Assembly: GCF_047123305.1 (NCBI RefSeq)
Contig: NZ_CP138918.1
Location: 62,001 to 126,000 of the forward strand
Direction of reading: 5' to 3'
From: Thalassobius sp047123305
GTDB taxonomy: Bacteria > Pseudomonadota > Alphaproteobacteria > Rhodobacterales > Rhodobacteraceae
Length of the DNA: 64,000 nucleotides
The notes under the pieces are model-generated. The model searched no databases and was not told the origin of the DNA. It saw only the letters and a list, made by a program, of their open reading frames with translations. Shown here one piece after another: positions 17,651-26,713 of the stretch (the first letter of the stretch is position 1; the number at the start of each line of letters is the position of its first letter). Both the position numbers and the translations under genes were made by a program.

Positions 17651-18067
17651 TCAGAAAGCCTCCCAGATGCAGAGGCCGTTTTCGACCCGGAAAGCTTCGA
17701 AAAACTGGATGATGTCGGGCTGGGTCTCACCGAACTCCAGCTCCTTGGAGCTGAGCGAGATCACCACCTGCGCCACCTCGGCGCCCCGATCCTTGAGGTC
17801 GGGGAGGGCATATTCGGTGCAGAGATGGGCGAAATCCCCCTCCACCGCATCGTAGCTCACGCCAGTGGCCAACGCTGGCGCCAGAAAGCGGAAGCGCGCC
17901 CAATCAGAGCCGTCAGACTGCGGCTCAATACGTTGATCCATCAAGGCAAGCGTCAAACCGGAGGGCACAGCGGCAAGGGCCTCCTCTTGCCCTGCCGCCG
18001 TGGCCGCGCCGATCCAACAAAGGATGCCCCCGAGCGCGACGGTATCTCTGATCGCCCTACGCATCAT
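17651..18067 (-). CDS. DUF6497-like secreted protein of the pcc cluster
   Basis: 138 residues: a signal peptide (MMRRAIRDTVALGGILCW, cleavage near ATAAG) and a periplasmic domain with two cysteines (HLCTEYALPDL and ENGLCIWEAF at the C-terminus) that probably form a disulfide. A protein of this kind is a regular neighbour of pccB in roseobacters; I recall it as DUF6497 but could not check. The tandem ATGs at 18067/18064 overlap the TAG stop of the upstream gene, pointing to translational coupling. No function known. Confidence 0.7.
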   Translation of the reverse strand: MMRRAIRDTVALGGILCWIGAATAAGQEEALAAVPSGLTLALMDQRIEPQSDGSDWARFRFLAPALATGVSYDAVEGDFAHLCTEYALPDLKDRGAEVAQVVISLSSKELEFGETQPDIIQFFEAFRVENGLCIWEAF

Positions 18068-18416
18068 CCTGCCCCTTTCGGGTGCGGGCCGCATGGGCAA
18101 TCCATCGTTGGCGCAGGGCGGGTGTCGACAGAATCTCTGCGACCTGATCGCTCAGGCCGGCGGGAATGGCCCCGTCAACCTGACCACCTGCCGTGACTTG
18201 CAACCGGTCCCCGTCCCGCGAAATGCGGACAATGGGCGAAAACCCCTTGAGCCGTTGCAGCCTGCGCCAGAGGTCCTGACGGATCTGTTGCGCAAGCAGC
18301 AAGCGGTTGCAAGCAGGAAAATCAACGCTGGCCGCAAAATCCATACGCACCGGTACGCGCCGCGCCAGCACCAGCGCGTCACCATCAGAGAGGATATGCC
18401 AATTGCGGCGGGTCAT
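18057..18416 (-). CDS. Hypothetical protein next to pccB
   Basis: 119 residues beginning MTRRNWHILSDGDALVLARR. AAGGA lies about 9 bases before this ATG, which is why it is preferred to an in-frame ATG at 18488. The protein is soluble, Arg-rich and carries one Cys (FPACNRLLLAQQIRQDLWRR). I do not recognise a domain. It starts 76 bases after the pccB stop and overlaps the next gene, so pccB, this gene and the DUF6497-like gene form a transcription unit. Confidence 0.7.
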   Translation of the reverse strand: MTRRNWHILSDGDALVLARRVPVRMDFAASVDFPACNRLLLAQQIRQDLWRRLQRLKGFSPIVRISRDGDRLQVTAGGQVDGAIPAGLSDQVAEILSTPALRQRWIAHAARTRKGQDDA

Positions 18417-18492
18417 TGAGATGTCCTTGTCGCGGGCGGTTACTGCCATGAGGGGGCAAAGCTTGGCCGCCGTTAGATCGGCGACCAAAGGT

Positions 18493-20025
18493 TTACAGCG
18501 GGATGTTGTCGTGTTTTTTCCACGGGTTTTTCAGCTGCTTGTTGCGCAAGGACGCAAAGGCGCGGGAGACACGGCGACGGGTCGATTTCGGCTGGATCAC
18601 CTCATCGATGAAGCCACGTTCGGCCGCCACGAAGGGGTTGGCGAAGCGGTCTTCGTAGTCCTTGGTGTGGGCCGCGATTTTTTCGGCATCGCCCAGATCG
18701 GCGCGGTGGATGATCTCGGTCGCGCCTTTGGCGCCCATCACGGCGATTTCCGCGGTTGGCCAGGCGTAGTTGAAATCACCGCGCAGGTGTTTCGACGCCA
18801 TCACATCGTAAGCCCCACCATAGGCCTTGCGGGTGATCACGGTCACCTTCGGCACCGTGGCTTCACCATAGGCGAACAGCAGTTTCGCACCGTGTTTGAT
18901 CACGCCACCGTATTCCTGCGAGGTGCCCGGCAGGAAGCCCGGCACGTCCACCAGCGTCAGGATCGGGATTTCAAAACAGTCGCAGAAACGCACGAAACGG
19001 GCGGCTTTGCGGCTGGCATCGATGTCCAGACAGCCGGCCAGAACCATCGGCTGGTTTGCAACAACTCCCACGGTCTGACCTTCCAGACGGATGAAACCGG
19101 TGATGATGTTCTTGGCGTAGTCTTCCTGAATTTCGTAGAAGTCGCCCTCATCCCCGATCTTCTGGATCAGCTCCTTCATGTCGTAAGGCGTGTTGGGGTT
19201 TTCAGGCACCAGCGTGTCAAGGCTGTCCTCAATGCGGCCCGGCTCATCAAAGAACGGGCGCACCGGCGGCTTTTCGCGGTTGTTGAGCGGCAGGAAGTCG
19301 ACCAGACGGCGCACTTCGGCCATCGCCTCAACATCGTTTTCAAAAGCCCCATCTGCGACCGAGGATTTCTTGGTATGGGTGGAGGCGCCGCCCAGTTCTT
19401 CGGCGGTCACAACCTCATTGGTCACGGTTTTCACCACGTCCGGGCCGGTCACAAACATGTAGGAGGTGTCTTTGACCATGAAGATAAAGTCGGTCATCGC
19501 GGGCGAATAGACCGCGCCACCGGCACATGGACCCATGATCACCGAAATCTGCGGCACCACACCCGAGGCCATAATGTTGCGCTGGAACACTTCGGCGTAG
19601 CCAGCCAGCGAGTCGACACCTTCCTGAATACGCGCTCCGCCCGAGTCGTTCAGACCGATGATCGGTGCGCCGTTCTGCATCGCCATTTCTTGAATCTTGC
19701 AGATCTTCTGCGCGTGCGTTTCTGACAGCGACCCGCCAAAGACGGTGAAGTCCTGGCTGAAAACATAGACCATACGGCCATTGATGGTGCCCCAGCCGGT
19801 GATCACCCCATCGCCCGCTGGCTTGTCGTTTCCCATGCCGAACTCGGTGCAGCGATGGGTTTTGAACATGTCGAACTCTTCAAAGCTGCCTTCATCAAGC
19901 AGCAGTTCGATCCGTTCCCGTGCGGTCAGTTTGCCTTTTTTGTGCTGACTGTCGATGCGGCGCTGACCGCCACCCAGACGGGCGGCTGCACGGCGATCTT
20001 CGAGCTGCTGGAGGATATCTTTCAT
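18493..20025 (-). CDS. pccB: Propionyl-CoA carboxylase beta subunit (carboxyltransferase)
   Basis: 510 residues. It transfers CO2 from biotin of PccA to propionyl-CoA, giving methylmalonyl-CoA. Two crotonase-like carboxyltransferase lobes are present: the N-lobe with GLNDSGGARIQEGVDSLAGY (acyl-CoA oxyanion region) and the C-lobe with DVPGFLPGTSQEYGG and KAYGGAYDVMASKHLRGD. The start at 20025 (MKDILQQLEDRRAAARLGGG) has AAGGGG upstream and gives the family length. Operator-like TTTGCAAA sequences lie 73-120 bases upstream, consistent with control by PccR encoded nearby. Confidence 0.97.
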   Translation of the reverse strand: MKDILQQLEDRRAAARLGGGQRRIDSQHKKGKLTARERIELLLDEGSFEEFDMFKTHRCTEFGMGNDKPAGDGVITGWGTINGRMVYVFSQDFTVFGGSLSETHAQKICKIQEMAMQNGAPIIGLNDSGGARIQEGVDSLAGYAEVFQRNIMASGVVPQISVIMGPCAGGAVYSPAMTDFIFMVKDTSYMFVTGPDVVKTVTNEVVTAEELGGASTHTKKSSVADGAFENDVEAMAEVRRLVDFLPLNNREKPPVRPFFDEPGRIEDSLDTLVPENPNTPYDMKELIQKIGDEGDFYEIQEDYAKNIITGFIRLEGQTVGVVANQPMVLAGCLDIDASRKAARFVRFCDCFEIPILTLVDVPGFLPGTSQEYGGVIKHGAKLLFAYGEATVPKVTVITRKAYGGAYDVMASKHLRGDFNYAWPTAEIAVMGAKGATEIIHRADLGDAEKIAAHTKDYEDRFANPFVAAERGFIDEVIQPKSTRRRVSRAFASLRNKQLKNPWKKHDNIPL

Positions 20026-20097
20026 GGCGGTCCCCTTAACTGGTTTGCGTAAGGGTATAGGGGGGCGAAGGCGCGACTCAAAGGGGAAACCGGCAAA

Positions 20098-20146
20098 TTT
20101 GCAAAGACTTGGCAGAGCGGCACGCGCTAAATGCAAATATGCAAAC
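20098..20146. promoter_or_regulatory. PccR operator candidates upstream of pccB
   Basis: A perfect TTTGCAAA palindrome lies at 20098-20105, and a pair of half sites with 8-base period (GTTTGCATATTTGCAT on the minus strand) lies at 20131-20146. Rhodobacter sphaeroides PccR is known to recognise TTTGCAAA-type repeats near pccB. The sites lie in the 195-base gap between pccB and the divergent MFS gene and could affect both. Confidence 0.75.
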
Positions 20147-20220
20147 TATCGTTGCGTAAATCCAAAGGTGGCATACACTCCCTATGGACTCGCCTATTTA
20201 TAGCGGAATACCCTTAACAG

Positions 20221-21435
20221 ATGAACCACTTCCCCGCCGTACGGTTCCTTGACCGGACCACTCCGCCGCATATTGCGACGCTGATCCTGCTGGCAGGCAT
20301 GTCAGCAATGGCGATGAATGTCTTCCTGCCTTCGCTGCCCGGCATGGCCGAGTACTACCAGGTCGATTACGCCTTCATGCAGCTGTCGGTCGCGCTTTAC
20401 CTTGGGGTGAACGCGGCGATGCAGCTGTTTGTTGGCCCTTTGTCAGACCGCTACGGACGCCGCCCTGTGCTGCTGTGGGGCACCGGCCTATTCTGCCTGG
20501 CGACATTGGGCTGCGTATTGGCCCCAACGGGCGAGATCTTCATGGCATTCCGCATGTTGCAGGCGGTGATCGCCGTCGCCATTGTGCTGAGCCGCGCCGT
20601 GGTGCGCGACATGTATCCGCAGGACAAAGCGGCCTCGGTAATGGGATACGTCACGATGGGCATGTCGCTGGTGCCAATGTTGGCCCCAGCCCTCGGCGGC
20701 GTTTTGGACACTTGGTTCGGCTGGCAGGCCTCGTTTGAGCTGCTGCTGATCTGTGGCATCGCGGTTTTTGCCCTTATCTGGTTCGATCAAGGCGAAACCG
20801 CCCGCCACACCGGCACGCCGATGAAACAACAGATCAAGGAATACCCTGAGATCCTTGGCTCACTCCGGTTCTGGGGCTACGCCTTGGCGACCGCATTGGG
20901 ATCCGGCGCGTTCTTTGCCTATCTTGGCGGCGGGCCCTATTTGGGCACCGAAGTGTTCAACATCCCCACCGAAGAGCTGGGCCTGTGGCTGGCCACACCG
21001 GGGATCGGCTATTTCCTTGGCAACTTCATCTCTGGCCGGTTTTCGGCCCGCTTTGGCGTCAATCGCATGGTGCTCAGCGGCACGCTGATCGTCACCGGAG
21101 GGCTGCTGGTCGCCTATGGGTTCAGCCTCACCGGCAATGGCACCGCCATCACCTTTTTTGGCGCCATGATCTTTGTTGGGATCGGCAATGGCATGACCAT
21201 TCCCAACGCCTCAGCAGGAATGCTGTCAGTGCGCCCCCATCTGGCGGGCACCGCCTCGGGTCTGGGCAGCACCATTATGATTGGTGGCGGTGCAGCGCTG
21301 TCAGGCTTTGCCGGCGTGATATTAGAGGGCAGCAGCAACGATCTGCCTCTGATGAGCCTGATGACACTGGTTTCCGCCCTCTCGGTGCTCTGCATTCTCT
21401 ATGTGATCTACCGCGACAAAAAGCTCGGCGGATAA
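20221..21435 (+). CDS. Bcr/CflA-type multidrug efflux MFS transporter
   Basis: 404-residue, 12-helix major facilitator protein. The motif A loop between helices 2 and 3 is GPLSDRYGRRPVLLWG, and the first helices (TLILLAGMSAMAMNVFLPSL, PGMAEYYQVDYAFMQLSVAL) carry the N-terminal signature of the Bcr/CflA drug-proton antiporters. It probably exports small organic compounds; a specific substrate is not visible. It is divergent from pccB and lies directly upstream of pccR; the shared TTTGCAAA sites raise the possibility of PccR control, but a general efflux role is equally possible. Confidence 0.9.
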   Translation: MNHFPAVRFLDRTTPPHIATLILLAGMSAMAMNVFLPSLPGMAEYYQVDYAFMQLSVALYLGVNAAMQLFVGPLSDRYGRRPVLLWGTGLFCLATLGCVLAPTGEIFMAFRMLQAVIAVAIVLSRAVVRDMYPQDKAASVMGYVTMGMSLVPMLAPALGGVLDTWFGWQASFELLLICGIAVFALIWFDQGETARHTGTPMKQQIKEYPEILGSLRFWGYALATALGSGAFFAYLGGGPYLGTEVFNIPTEELGLWLATPGIGYFLGNFISGRFSARFGVNRMVLSGTLIVTGGLLVAYGFSLTGNGTAITFFGAMIFVGIGNGMTIPNASAGMLSVRPHLAGTASGLGSTIMIGGGAALSGFAGVILEGSSNDLPLMSLMTLVSALSVLCILYVIYRDKKLGG

Positions 21436-21461
21436 ACCCGCCGCGCCCTTGCGCCCGCAAC

Positions 21462-21469
21462 TTTGCAAA
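21462..21469. promoter_or_regulatory. TTTGCAAA site upstream of pccR
   Basis: A perfect TTTGCAAA palindrome 51 bases before the pccR start; a degenerate CAGCAAAGCTG follows 20 bases later. Likely autoregulatory site. Confidence 0.65.
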
Positions 21470-21519
21470 CTTACGATCCGAAATCAGCAAAGCTGTAAAC
21501 CGCTGATCCGGAGCCGCCC

Positions 21520-22917
21520 ATGGCCACGCAAAAACTCTATGCCGGTGCAAAACTGCGCGAAACCCGTCAACGTCTGGCCCTGACGCAGAAGGAATTTGCC
21601 GCCAAACTGGGCGTGTCGCTGCCCTATCTGAACCAGATGGAAAACAACAACCGTCCGGTCTCGACCACGGTGGTGCTGGCCTTGGCGCAGGAGTTCGGTT
21701 TTGACGTGACCGAGCTGTCCACCGGGGACAGCGAACGGATGGTCTCCGACATGCGTGAGGCGCTGGCGGATCCGCTGTTTGCCGACAATATGCCGCCCCT
21801 AGCCGATCTGCGGCTGACCGCCTCAAACGCACCCGCGCTGGCACGGGCCTTTCTGGACCTGCACCGAGCTTACCGGCAAACCCATGAACGTCTGGCCTCA
21901 CTGGATGAAGCGCTGGGACGGGAGGATCGCGGCAGCCAGCAAAGCCCCTGGGAAGAGGTGCGCGATTTCTTCCACTATTGCGACAACTACATCGACGCCG
22001 TGGACCGCGCGGCCGAACATTTTGCCCAGGGCGCGGGCCCAGGCGGCATCCGTCTACATGCGCTGAAATCGCTGAAATCCGCAGGGTTGAAGGTGAATTT
22101 CAACGACAGCGCCCCAGTCCGCCATTTTGACGCCGACAGCCGCACGCTCACCATGTCCTCGCGCACCGCTCCGGAGACCCAGACCTTCCAGCTGCTGCTG
22201 CAGATTGCCCTGCTGCAACAGGACAAACTGCTGGAGGCCACGCTGGATCTGGCCCGTTTCCAGTCCGAGGAAGCCCGCTCCATCGCCAAAATCGGCCTCG
22301 CCAACTATTTTGCGGGCGCGGCCCTGATGCCCTATGGCGATTTCCTGGCCGAGGCGCAGGCAACCCGGCACGATCTGGAACTGCTGTCCCACCGGTTTGG
22401 GGCCTCGATCGAACAGATTGCCCATCGGCTGTCCACCCTGCAACGCCCCGGCGCCAAAGGCATCCCCTTCTTCTTTGTGCGGGTGGATCAGGCCGGCACC
22501 ATCACCAAACGCCATTCGGCCACACGGCTGCAATTTGCCCGTTTCGGCGGCGCCTGCCCGCTGTGGAACGTGCACCGCGCCTTTGAAACGCCCGGACGCT
22601 TCCTGCGCCAACTGGCCGAAACCCCGGATGGCGTCCGTTACATCAGCCTGGCACGGGATGTGTCGAAATGGGGCGGCAGCTTCGGCGCGCCGGTGCGCCG
22701 CTTTGCCATTTCTCTGGGCTGCGAGGTGCGCCATGCCGCCGATCTGGTCTATGCCGACGGGTTGGACCTGAACACCCCTTCCGCCTTTGAGCCGATCGGC
22801 ATTTCCTGTCGGATCTGCGAACGCCAGAACTGTCACCAACGCTCTGTACCGCCGCTGGAACGCCGCCTGACCATCAACGCCAACCGGCGCGAGTTGCTGC
22901 CCTATAAGGTGGATTAA
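21520..22917 (+). CDS. pccR: PccR-type short-chain fatty acyl-CoA regulator (ScfR family)
   Basis: 465-residue regulator with an N-terminal XRE helix-turn-helix (KLRETRQRLALTQKEFAAKL, LGVSLPYLNQMENNNRPVST; residues about 8-65), a central IrrE/ImmA-like DUF955 region without a complete HEXXH, and a C-terminal DUF2083 domain rich in Cys (ISCRICERQNCHQRS). This architecture is the RamB/ScfR family; PccR of R. sphaeroides activates pccB in response to propionyl-CoA. Its position near pccB and TTTGCAAA sites at both promoters support the assignment. AibR/RamB-type control of other acyl-CoA pathways is the alternative. Confidence 0.9.
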   Translation: MATQKLYAGAKLRETRQRLALTQKEFAAKLGVSLPYLNQMENNNRPVSTTVVLALAQEFGFDVTELSTGDSERMVSDMREALADPLFADNMPPLADLRLTASNAPALARAFLDLHRAYRQTHERLASLDEALGREDRGSQQSPWEEVRDFFHYCDNYIDAVDRAAEHFAQGAGPGGIRLHALKSLKSAGLKVNFNDSAPVRHFDADSRTLTMSSRTAPETQTFQLLLQIALLQQDKLLEATLDLARFQSEEARSIAKIGLANYFAGAALMPYGDFLAEAQATRHDLELLSHRFGASIEQIAHRLSTLQRPGAKGIPFFFVRVDQAGTITKRHSATRLQFARFGGACPLWNVHRAFETPGRFLRQLAETPDGVRYISLARDVSKWGGSFGAPVRRFAISLGCEVRHAADLVYADGLDLNTPSAFEPIGISCRICERQNCHQRSVPPLERRLTINANRRELLPYKVD

Positions 22918-22919
22918 AA

Positions 22920-22945
22920 AAGGGCGGCCCGAAAGCCGCCCTTCT
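22920..22945 (+). terminator. Terminator after pccR
   Basis: AGGGCGGC-CCGAAA-GCCGCCCTTCT, directly after the pccR stop. The A-run on its left means that it may also serve the convergent DUF465 gene. Confidence 0.85.
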
Positions 22946-22979
22946 GTCAATCTGAACGAGGCCCGATCCCCACGCCGGA

Positions 22980-23222
22980 TCAGGCGGTCTCTTTCAGATA
23001 GCTGTAAATCTCATCCTTCAGCGCCGCGCGCTTCTTGCGCATATCGGCCTCCACCAGCTGCTCCACCGGCTCCACATTGGTTTCGGCACGATGCACGGCA
23101 CGGTTCAGGGTGTGATACTCCTCGGCCAGTTTGGCAAAATGCGCATCCGACACCTTCAGTGCCGACATTTTCTCTGCCAGTTCGGGGAATTCCTCAGCCA
23201 GTTCATGGGGTGTGTTCGACAT
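22980..23222 (-). CDS. DUF465 (YdcH-like) small coiled-coil protein
   Basis: 80 residues, highly charged and helical, with the family features HELAEEFPELAEKMSALK near the N-terminus and EYHTLNRAVHRAETNVEPVE in the centre. No enzymatic motif or targeting signal. DUF465 proteins are common small alphaproteobacterial proteins of unknown function. The start ATG at 23222 is preceded by AAGGAGA. Confidence 0.85.
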   Translation of the reverse strand: MSNTPHELAEEFPELAEKMSALKVSDAHFAKLAEEYHTLNRAVHRAETNVEPVEQLVEADMRKKRAALKDEIYSYLKETA

Positions 23223-23311
23223 TGCGTTTCTCCTTACCTTGTCTTGCGCCCGACTCTACCGCCTGCCCAAGCCCGCAACTTTGACCCCGATCAAACCCGG
23301 CGCCCGTAAAA

Positions 23312-23341
23312 CCAAAAAACGCGCCCCTTGGGGACGCGCTT
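23312..23341 (-). terminator. Imperfect terminator downstream of betA
   Basis: On the minus strand GCGCGTCCCC-AAGG-GGCGCG is followed by TTTTTTGG. The stem contains a bulge. Confidence 0.65.
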
Positions 23342-23353
23342 TCAATGATCCTG

Positions 23354-23408
23354 AAATACTCTGGGTGAATGCGGGCCTTCATGAGGCCCGCAAAGGGCGA
23401 AGCCCTTA
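23354..23408 (-). repeat. Copy B of the dispersed two-hairpin 3' element (after betA)
   Basis: Starts 10 bases after the betA stop on the minus strand: AGGGC-TTC-GCCCT, then the perfect stem GCGGGCC/GGCCCGC, then GCATTCACCCAGAGTATTT. It matches the block after mcm at 11141-11197 in order and in the conserved CATTCACCCAG, with different stem bases that still pair. Confidence 0.65.
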
Positions 23409-23417
23409 CCCGCGCTC

Positions 23418-25076
23418 TTAGCGCTGCGCGGTTTGCCAGTTTGGATTCACCCAAGGCGCGGCATTGTCCGAAGCAAGGGGCGTGCGTCCCAGCAGTTTGT
23501 CCGAGACCTTTTCCCCCACCATGATCGATGGCGCATTCAGGTTGCCATTGGTGATCCGCGGGAAGATTGAGCTGTCAGCGACCCGCAGCCCTTCAACCCC
23601 GATCACCCGTGCCTCAGGGTCAACCACGGCCAGCGGATCATCCGCACGCCCCATTCGGCAGGTGCCGCAGGGGTGATAGGCGCTTTCGGCGTGTTCACGG
23701 ATGAAGCTGTCCAGTTCATCATCGGTGACCAGATCCTTGCCCGGCTGGATCTCATGTTTGACGAAGGGTTTAAACGCCTCCTGCTCAAACAGCTCCCGTG
23801 TCAGGCGCAGACACTGACGGAAGTCCGCCCAGTCGCTTTCCTCGCTCATGTAATTGAAGCGGATCACAGGTGCAGCTTCGGGATCTGCGGAGCGCAGGGT
23901 CACATTGCCCCGACTTTCCGATCGCATCGGCCCGACATGGGCCTGGAAACCATGACCTTCGGCGGCGGCTTTGCCATCGTAACGCACGGCAAGCGGCAGG
24001 AAGTGATACTGGATATCGGGGTAATCGATCCCCGGTTTCGAACGGATAAAGGCCGCGCTTTCAAACTGGTTGGACGCCCCCAGACCGGTTTTGGTGAACA
24101 GCCACTGCGCCCCAACCATCGCTTTACGGACCAAAGGCCAGTATTTATAGAGCGTGATCGGCTGGCTGGCGGCGATCTGGAAATAGACCTCCAGATGGTC
24201 TTGCAGGTTGGCCCCCACACCGGGGCGATCCGCCACCACCTCGATACCATGCTCCGCCAGATGCTGCGCCGGGCCAATCCCCGACAACATCAGCAACTTG
24301 GGCGAGTTCAGCGAGGAAGCCGCGAGAACCACTTCGCGGCGAGCCGAGATGATCTCTTTTTTACCACCCCGTTTGATTTCCACCCCGGTGGCGCGGCCAT
24401 TTTCGATCACCACACGGCAGGCAAGACCGCGCACGATCTCGCAGTTGTCGCGTTCAAGCGCGGGGCGCATATAGGCGTTGGCCGCAGACCAGCGCCGGCC
24501 CTTCCAAACGGTCTGCTCCATCGGGCCGAAACCCTCTTGCTGCTCGCCGTTGTAATCCTCGGTCACCGGATAGCCCGCCTGACGACCTGCATTCACAAAG
24601 GCCGCGTGCAATGGGTTGTCGCGCGGACCACGGGTGACATGCATCGGGCCGTCTTTGCCGCGCCAGTCGGGATTGCCGCCATGGCCGCTGTCATGCCAGC
24701 TTTCCATTCGTTTGTAATAGGGCAACACATCCGCATAGCCCCAACCGTCTGCGCCCTGATCGCGCCAATGGTCAAAGTCATGGGCGTGGCCACGGACATA
24801 GACCATGCCGTTGATCGAAGAGGACCCGCCGATCACCTTGCCCCGCGGGCAGACCAGCTTGCGGTTGCCCAGGTGCGGCTCTGGCTCTGACATGTAGCCC
24901 CAGTCATAGAGGCTCATGTTCATCGGGTAGCTCAGCGCGGCCGGCATCTGGATGAAGGGCCCAGCATCGGTGCCGCCGTGTTCAATCACAATGACCGAGG
25001 CGCCTGCCTCGCTCAGCCGATAGGCCATTGCGCAGCCTGCAGAGCCTGCGCCAACAATTACAAAATCCGCTTCCAT
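23418..25076 (-). CDS. betA: Choline dehydrogenase
   Basis: 552-residue FAD-dependent GMC oxidoreductase that oxidises choline to betaine aldehyde at the membrane. Seen: the N-terminal dinucleotide-binding motif DFVIVGAGSAGCAMAYRL, the GMC signature segment GGSSSINGMVYVRGHAHDF, and the C-terminal catalytic-region motif ESAYHPCGTCRMG. The start at 25076 gives the family length; the 16-residue upstream extension is not supported. Downstream gene of betI-betB-betA, separated from betB by 88 bases. No betC (choline sulfatase) is present in this cluster. Confidence 0.96.
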   Translation of the reverse strand: MEADFVIVGAGSAGCAMAYRLSEAGASVIVIEHGGTDAGPFIQMPAALSYPMNMSLYDWGYMSEPEPHLGNRKLVCPRGKVIGGSSSINGMVYVRGHAHDFDHWRDQGADGWGYADVLPYYKRMESWHDSGHGGNPDWRGKDGPMHVTRGPRDNPLHAAFVNAGRQAGYPVTEDYNGEQQEGFGPMEQTVWKGRRWSAANAYMRPALERDNCEIVRGLACRVVIENGRATGVEIKRGGKKEIISARREVVLAASSLNSPKLLMLSGIGPAQHLAEHGIEVVADRPGVGANLQDHLEVYFQIAASQPITLYKYWPLVRKAMVGAQWLFTKTGLGASNQFESAAFIRSKPGIDYPDIQYHFLPLAVRYDGKAAAEGHGFQAHVGPMRSESRGNVTLRSADPEAAPVIRFNYMSEESDWADFRQCLRLTRELFEQEAFKPFVKHEIQPGKDLVTDDELDSFIREHAESAYHPCGTCRMGRADDPLAVVDPEARVIGVEGLRVADSSIFPRITNGNLNAPSIMVGEKVSDKLLGRTPLASDNAAPWVNPNWQTAQR

Positions 25077-25164
25077 TTTTCTTCTCCAGAAACAGATGAG
25101 GCCCCTGCCCTTTGGGTCAGGCATCGGGGCGATGGGCAGGGTTTTCCCCTGCCCGGTTCACAAA

Positions 25165-26625
25165 TCAGAACGCCGCTTCGCAGGCGTCAAGACGCACAAA
25201 GACCGATTTCAACTCGCTGTAGTGGTTGATGGCGGTCTTGGCGTTTTCACGCCCCACGCCGGACATCTTGGAGCCACCAAATGGCACCTCAACCGGCGCG
25301 TCGTTGTAGGAGTTGATGAAACAGGTGCCAGCCTCAAAGCCCGCCACCATCCGGTGCGCGCGCCTCAGATCGGCAGTAAACACACCCGCCGCCAGACCAA
25401 ATTCGGTGTCATTGGCACGGGCCAGCACCTCATCCTCATCGTCAAAGTCCAGCACACACATCACCGGGCCAAAGATCTCTTCGCGAGCAACCACCATATC
25501 GTCGGTGACATCGGCAAAGACCGTGGGTTCAATCCAATAGCCGTCCTGATCCAGCCGTTTGCCACCGGTGACCAGACGTGCGCCCTCGTCCTGGCCTTTG
25601 GCGACGTAACGCTCGACAATGCTGATCTGCGCCTCAGACACCATCGGGCCGAAGTTCACGGTTTCATCCAACGGATCACCCATCTTGGCGCCCTTCAGAC
25701 GTTCGCTCAGCCGGGCAAGGAAGGCTTCTTTGATGCCTTTCTGCACAAAAACACGGGTGCCGTTGGAACAGACCTGACCGGTGGAATAGAAATTGGCGTT
25801 GATCGCGCCGCTAACAGCGCTGTCCAGATCGGCGTCATCAAAGATCACCAGCGGGGATTTGCCGCCCAGCTCCATCGTGACATGTTTCATGCCTTCGGCA
25901 GCTGCTGCGTAAACCTTGCGCCCGGTGGGGACAGAGCCGGTCAGCGACACTTTGTTGACCCGCGGATCGGTGACCAGCGGCCCGCCAACCCTGCCGGTGC
26001 CCTGCACCACATTGTAAAGCCCGGCCGGCAGCCCCGCCTCATGCAGGATCTCCGCCACCTTCAGCGCGGACAATGGCGTGGTCTCGGACGGCTTAAAGAT
26101 CATCGCATTGCCGCAAGCCAGCGCAGGCGCGCCCTTCCAGCAGGCGATCTGCGTTGGATAGTTCCAGGCGCCGATCCCGACACACAACCCCAGCGCTTCG
26201 CGCATCGTGTAGGCAAAATTACCATCGCCCAAGGCAATATGTTCACCGGTCAGGCTGCCTGCCAGACCGCCGAAATATTCCAGCGCATCCGCACCAGACG
26301 TGGCATCCGCTACCAGCGTTTCTTGCAAAGGCTTGCCCGTGTCATGGGTTTCCAGAACCGATAGTTCGTGGTTCCGCTCGCGCAGGATATCCGCCGCCCG
26401 CCGTAAAATGCGGCCCCTTTCGGTGCCTGACATGGCAGCCCAGGCTTTCTGCGCAGCCAAGCCGCTGGTGATGGCATCCTCAATCACCGCTTCGGTTGCC
26501 TCATGCACCTGCGCGATCACCTCACCGGTGGCCGGGTAGATCACATCAATCACCGCGCCGGCCGTGTCTTCGACATAGCGCCCGTTTACAAAGTGGCTGC
26601 CCGCAGGCTGGAATTTCATCGTCAT
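25165..26625 (-). CDS. betB: Betaine aldehyde dehydrogenase
   Basis: 486-residue NAD(P)+-dependent aldehyde dehydrogenase that converts betaine aldehyde to the osmoprotectant glycine betaine. The catalytic Cys286 (STGQVCSNGTRVF) has the same number as in E. coli BetB; the general base Glu is in VTMELGGKSPLVI, and the NAD site contains SLTGSVPTGRKV. The start at 26625 has GAGGGA 6 bases upstream; an ATG two codons later is possible. Second gene of the bet unit. Confidence 0.96.
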   Translation of the reverse strand: MTMKFQPAGSHFVNGRYVEDTAGAVIDVIYPATGEVIAQVHEATEAVIEDAITSGLAAQKAWAAMSGTERGRILRRAADILRERNHELSVLETHDTGKPLQETLVADATSGADALEYFGGLAGSLTGEHIALGDGNFAYTMREALGLCVGIGAWNYPTQIACWKGAPALACGNAMIFKPSETTPLSALKVAEILHEAGLPAGLYNVVQGTGRVGGPLVTDPRVNKVSLTGSVPTGRKVYAAAAEGMKHVTMELGGKSPLVIFDDADLDSAVSGAINANFYSTGQVCSNGTRVFVQKGIKEAFLARLSERLKGAKMGDPLDETVNFGPMVSEAQISIVERYVAKGQDEGARLVTGGKRLDQDGYWIEPTVFADVTDDMVVAREEIFGPVMCVLDFDDEDEVLARANDTEFGLAAGVFTADLRRAHRMVAGFEAGTCFINSYNDAPVEVPFGGSKMSGVGRENAKTAINHYSELKSVFVRLDACEAAF

Positions 26626-26713
26626 TGGCTTCCCTCTCGGAAAATGTGGCCTCATCCTGTGGCGGAGGAAGCCGGTTCATCTGTTTCTGTGCTTTTCTCG
26701 CTGCGGCCTTTGC

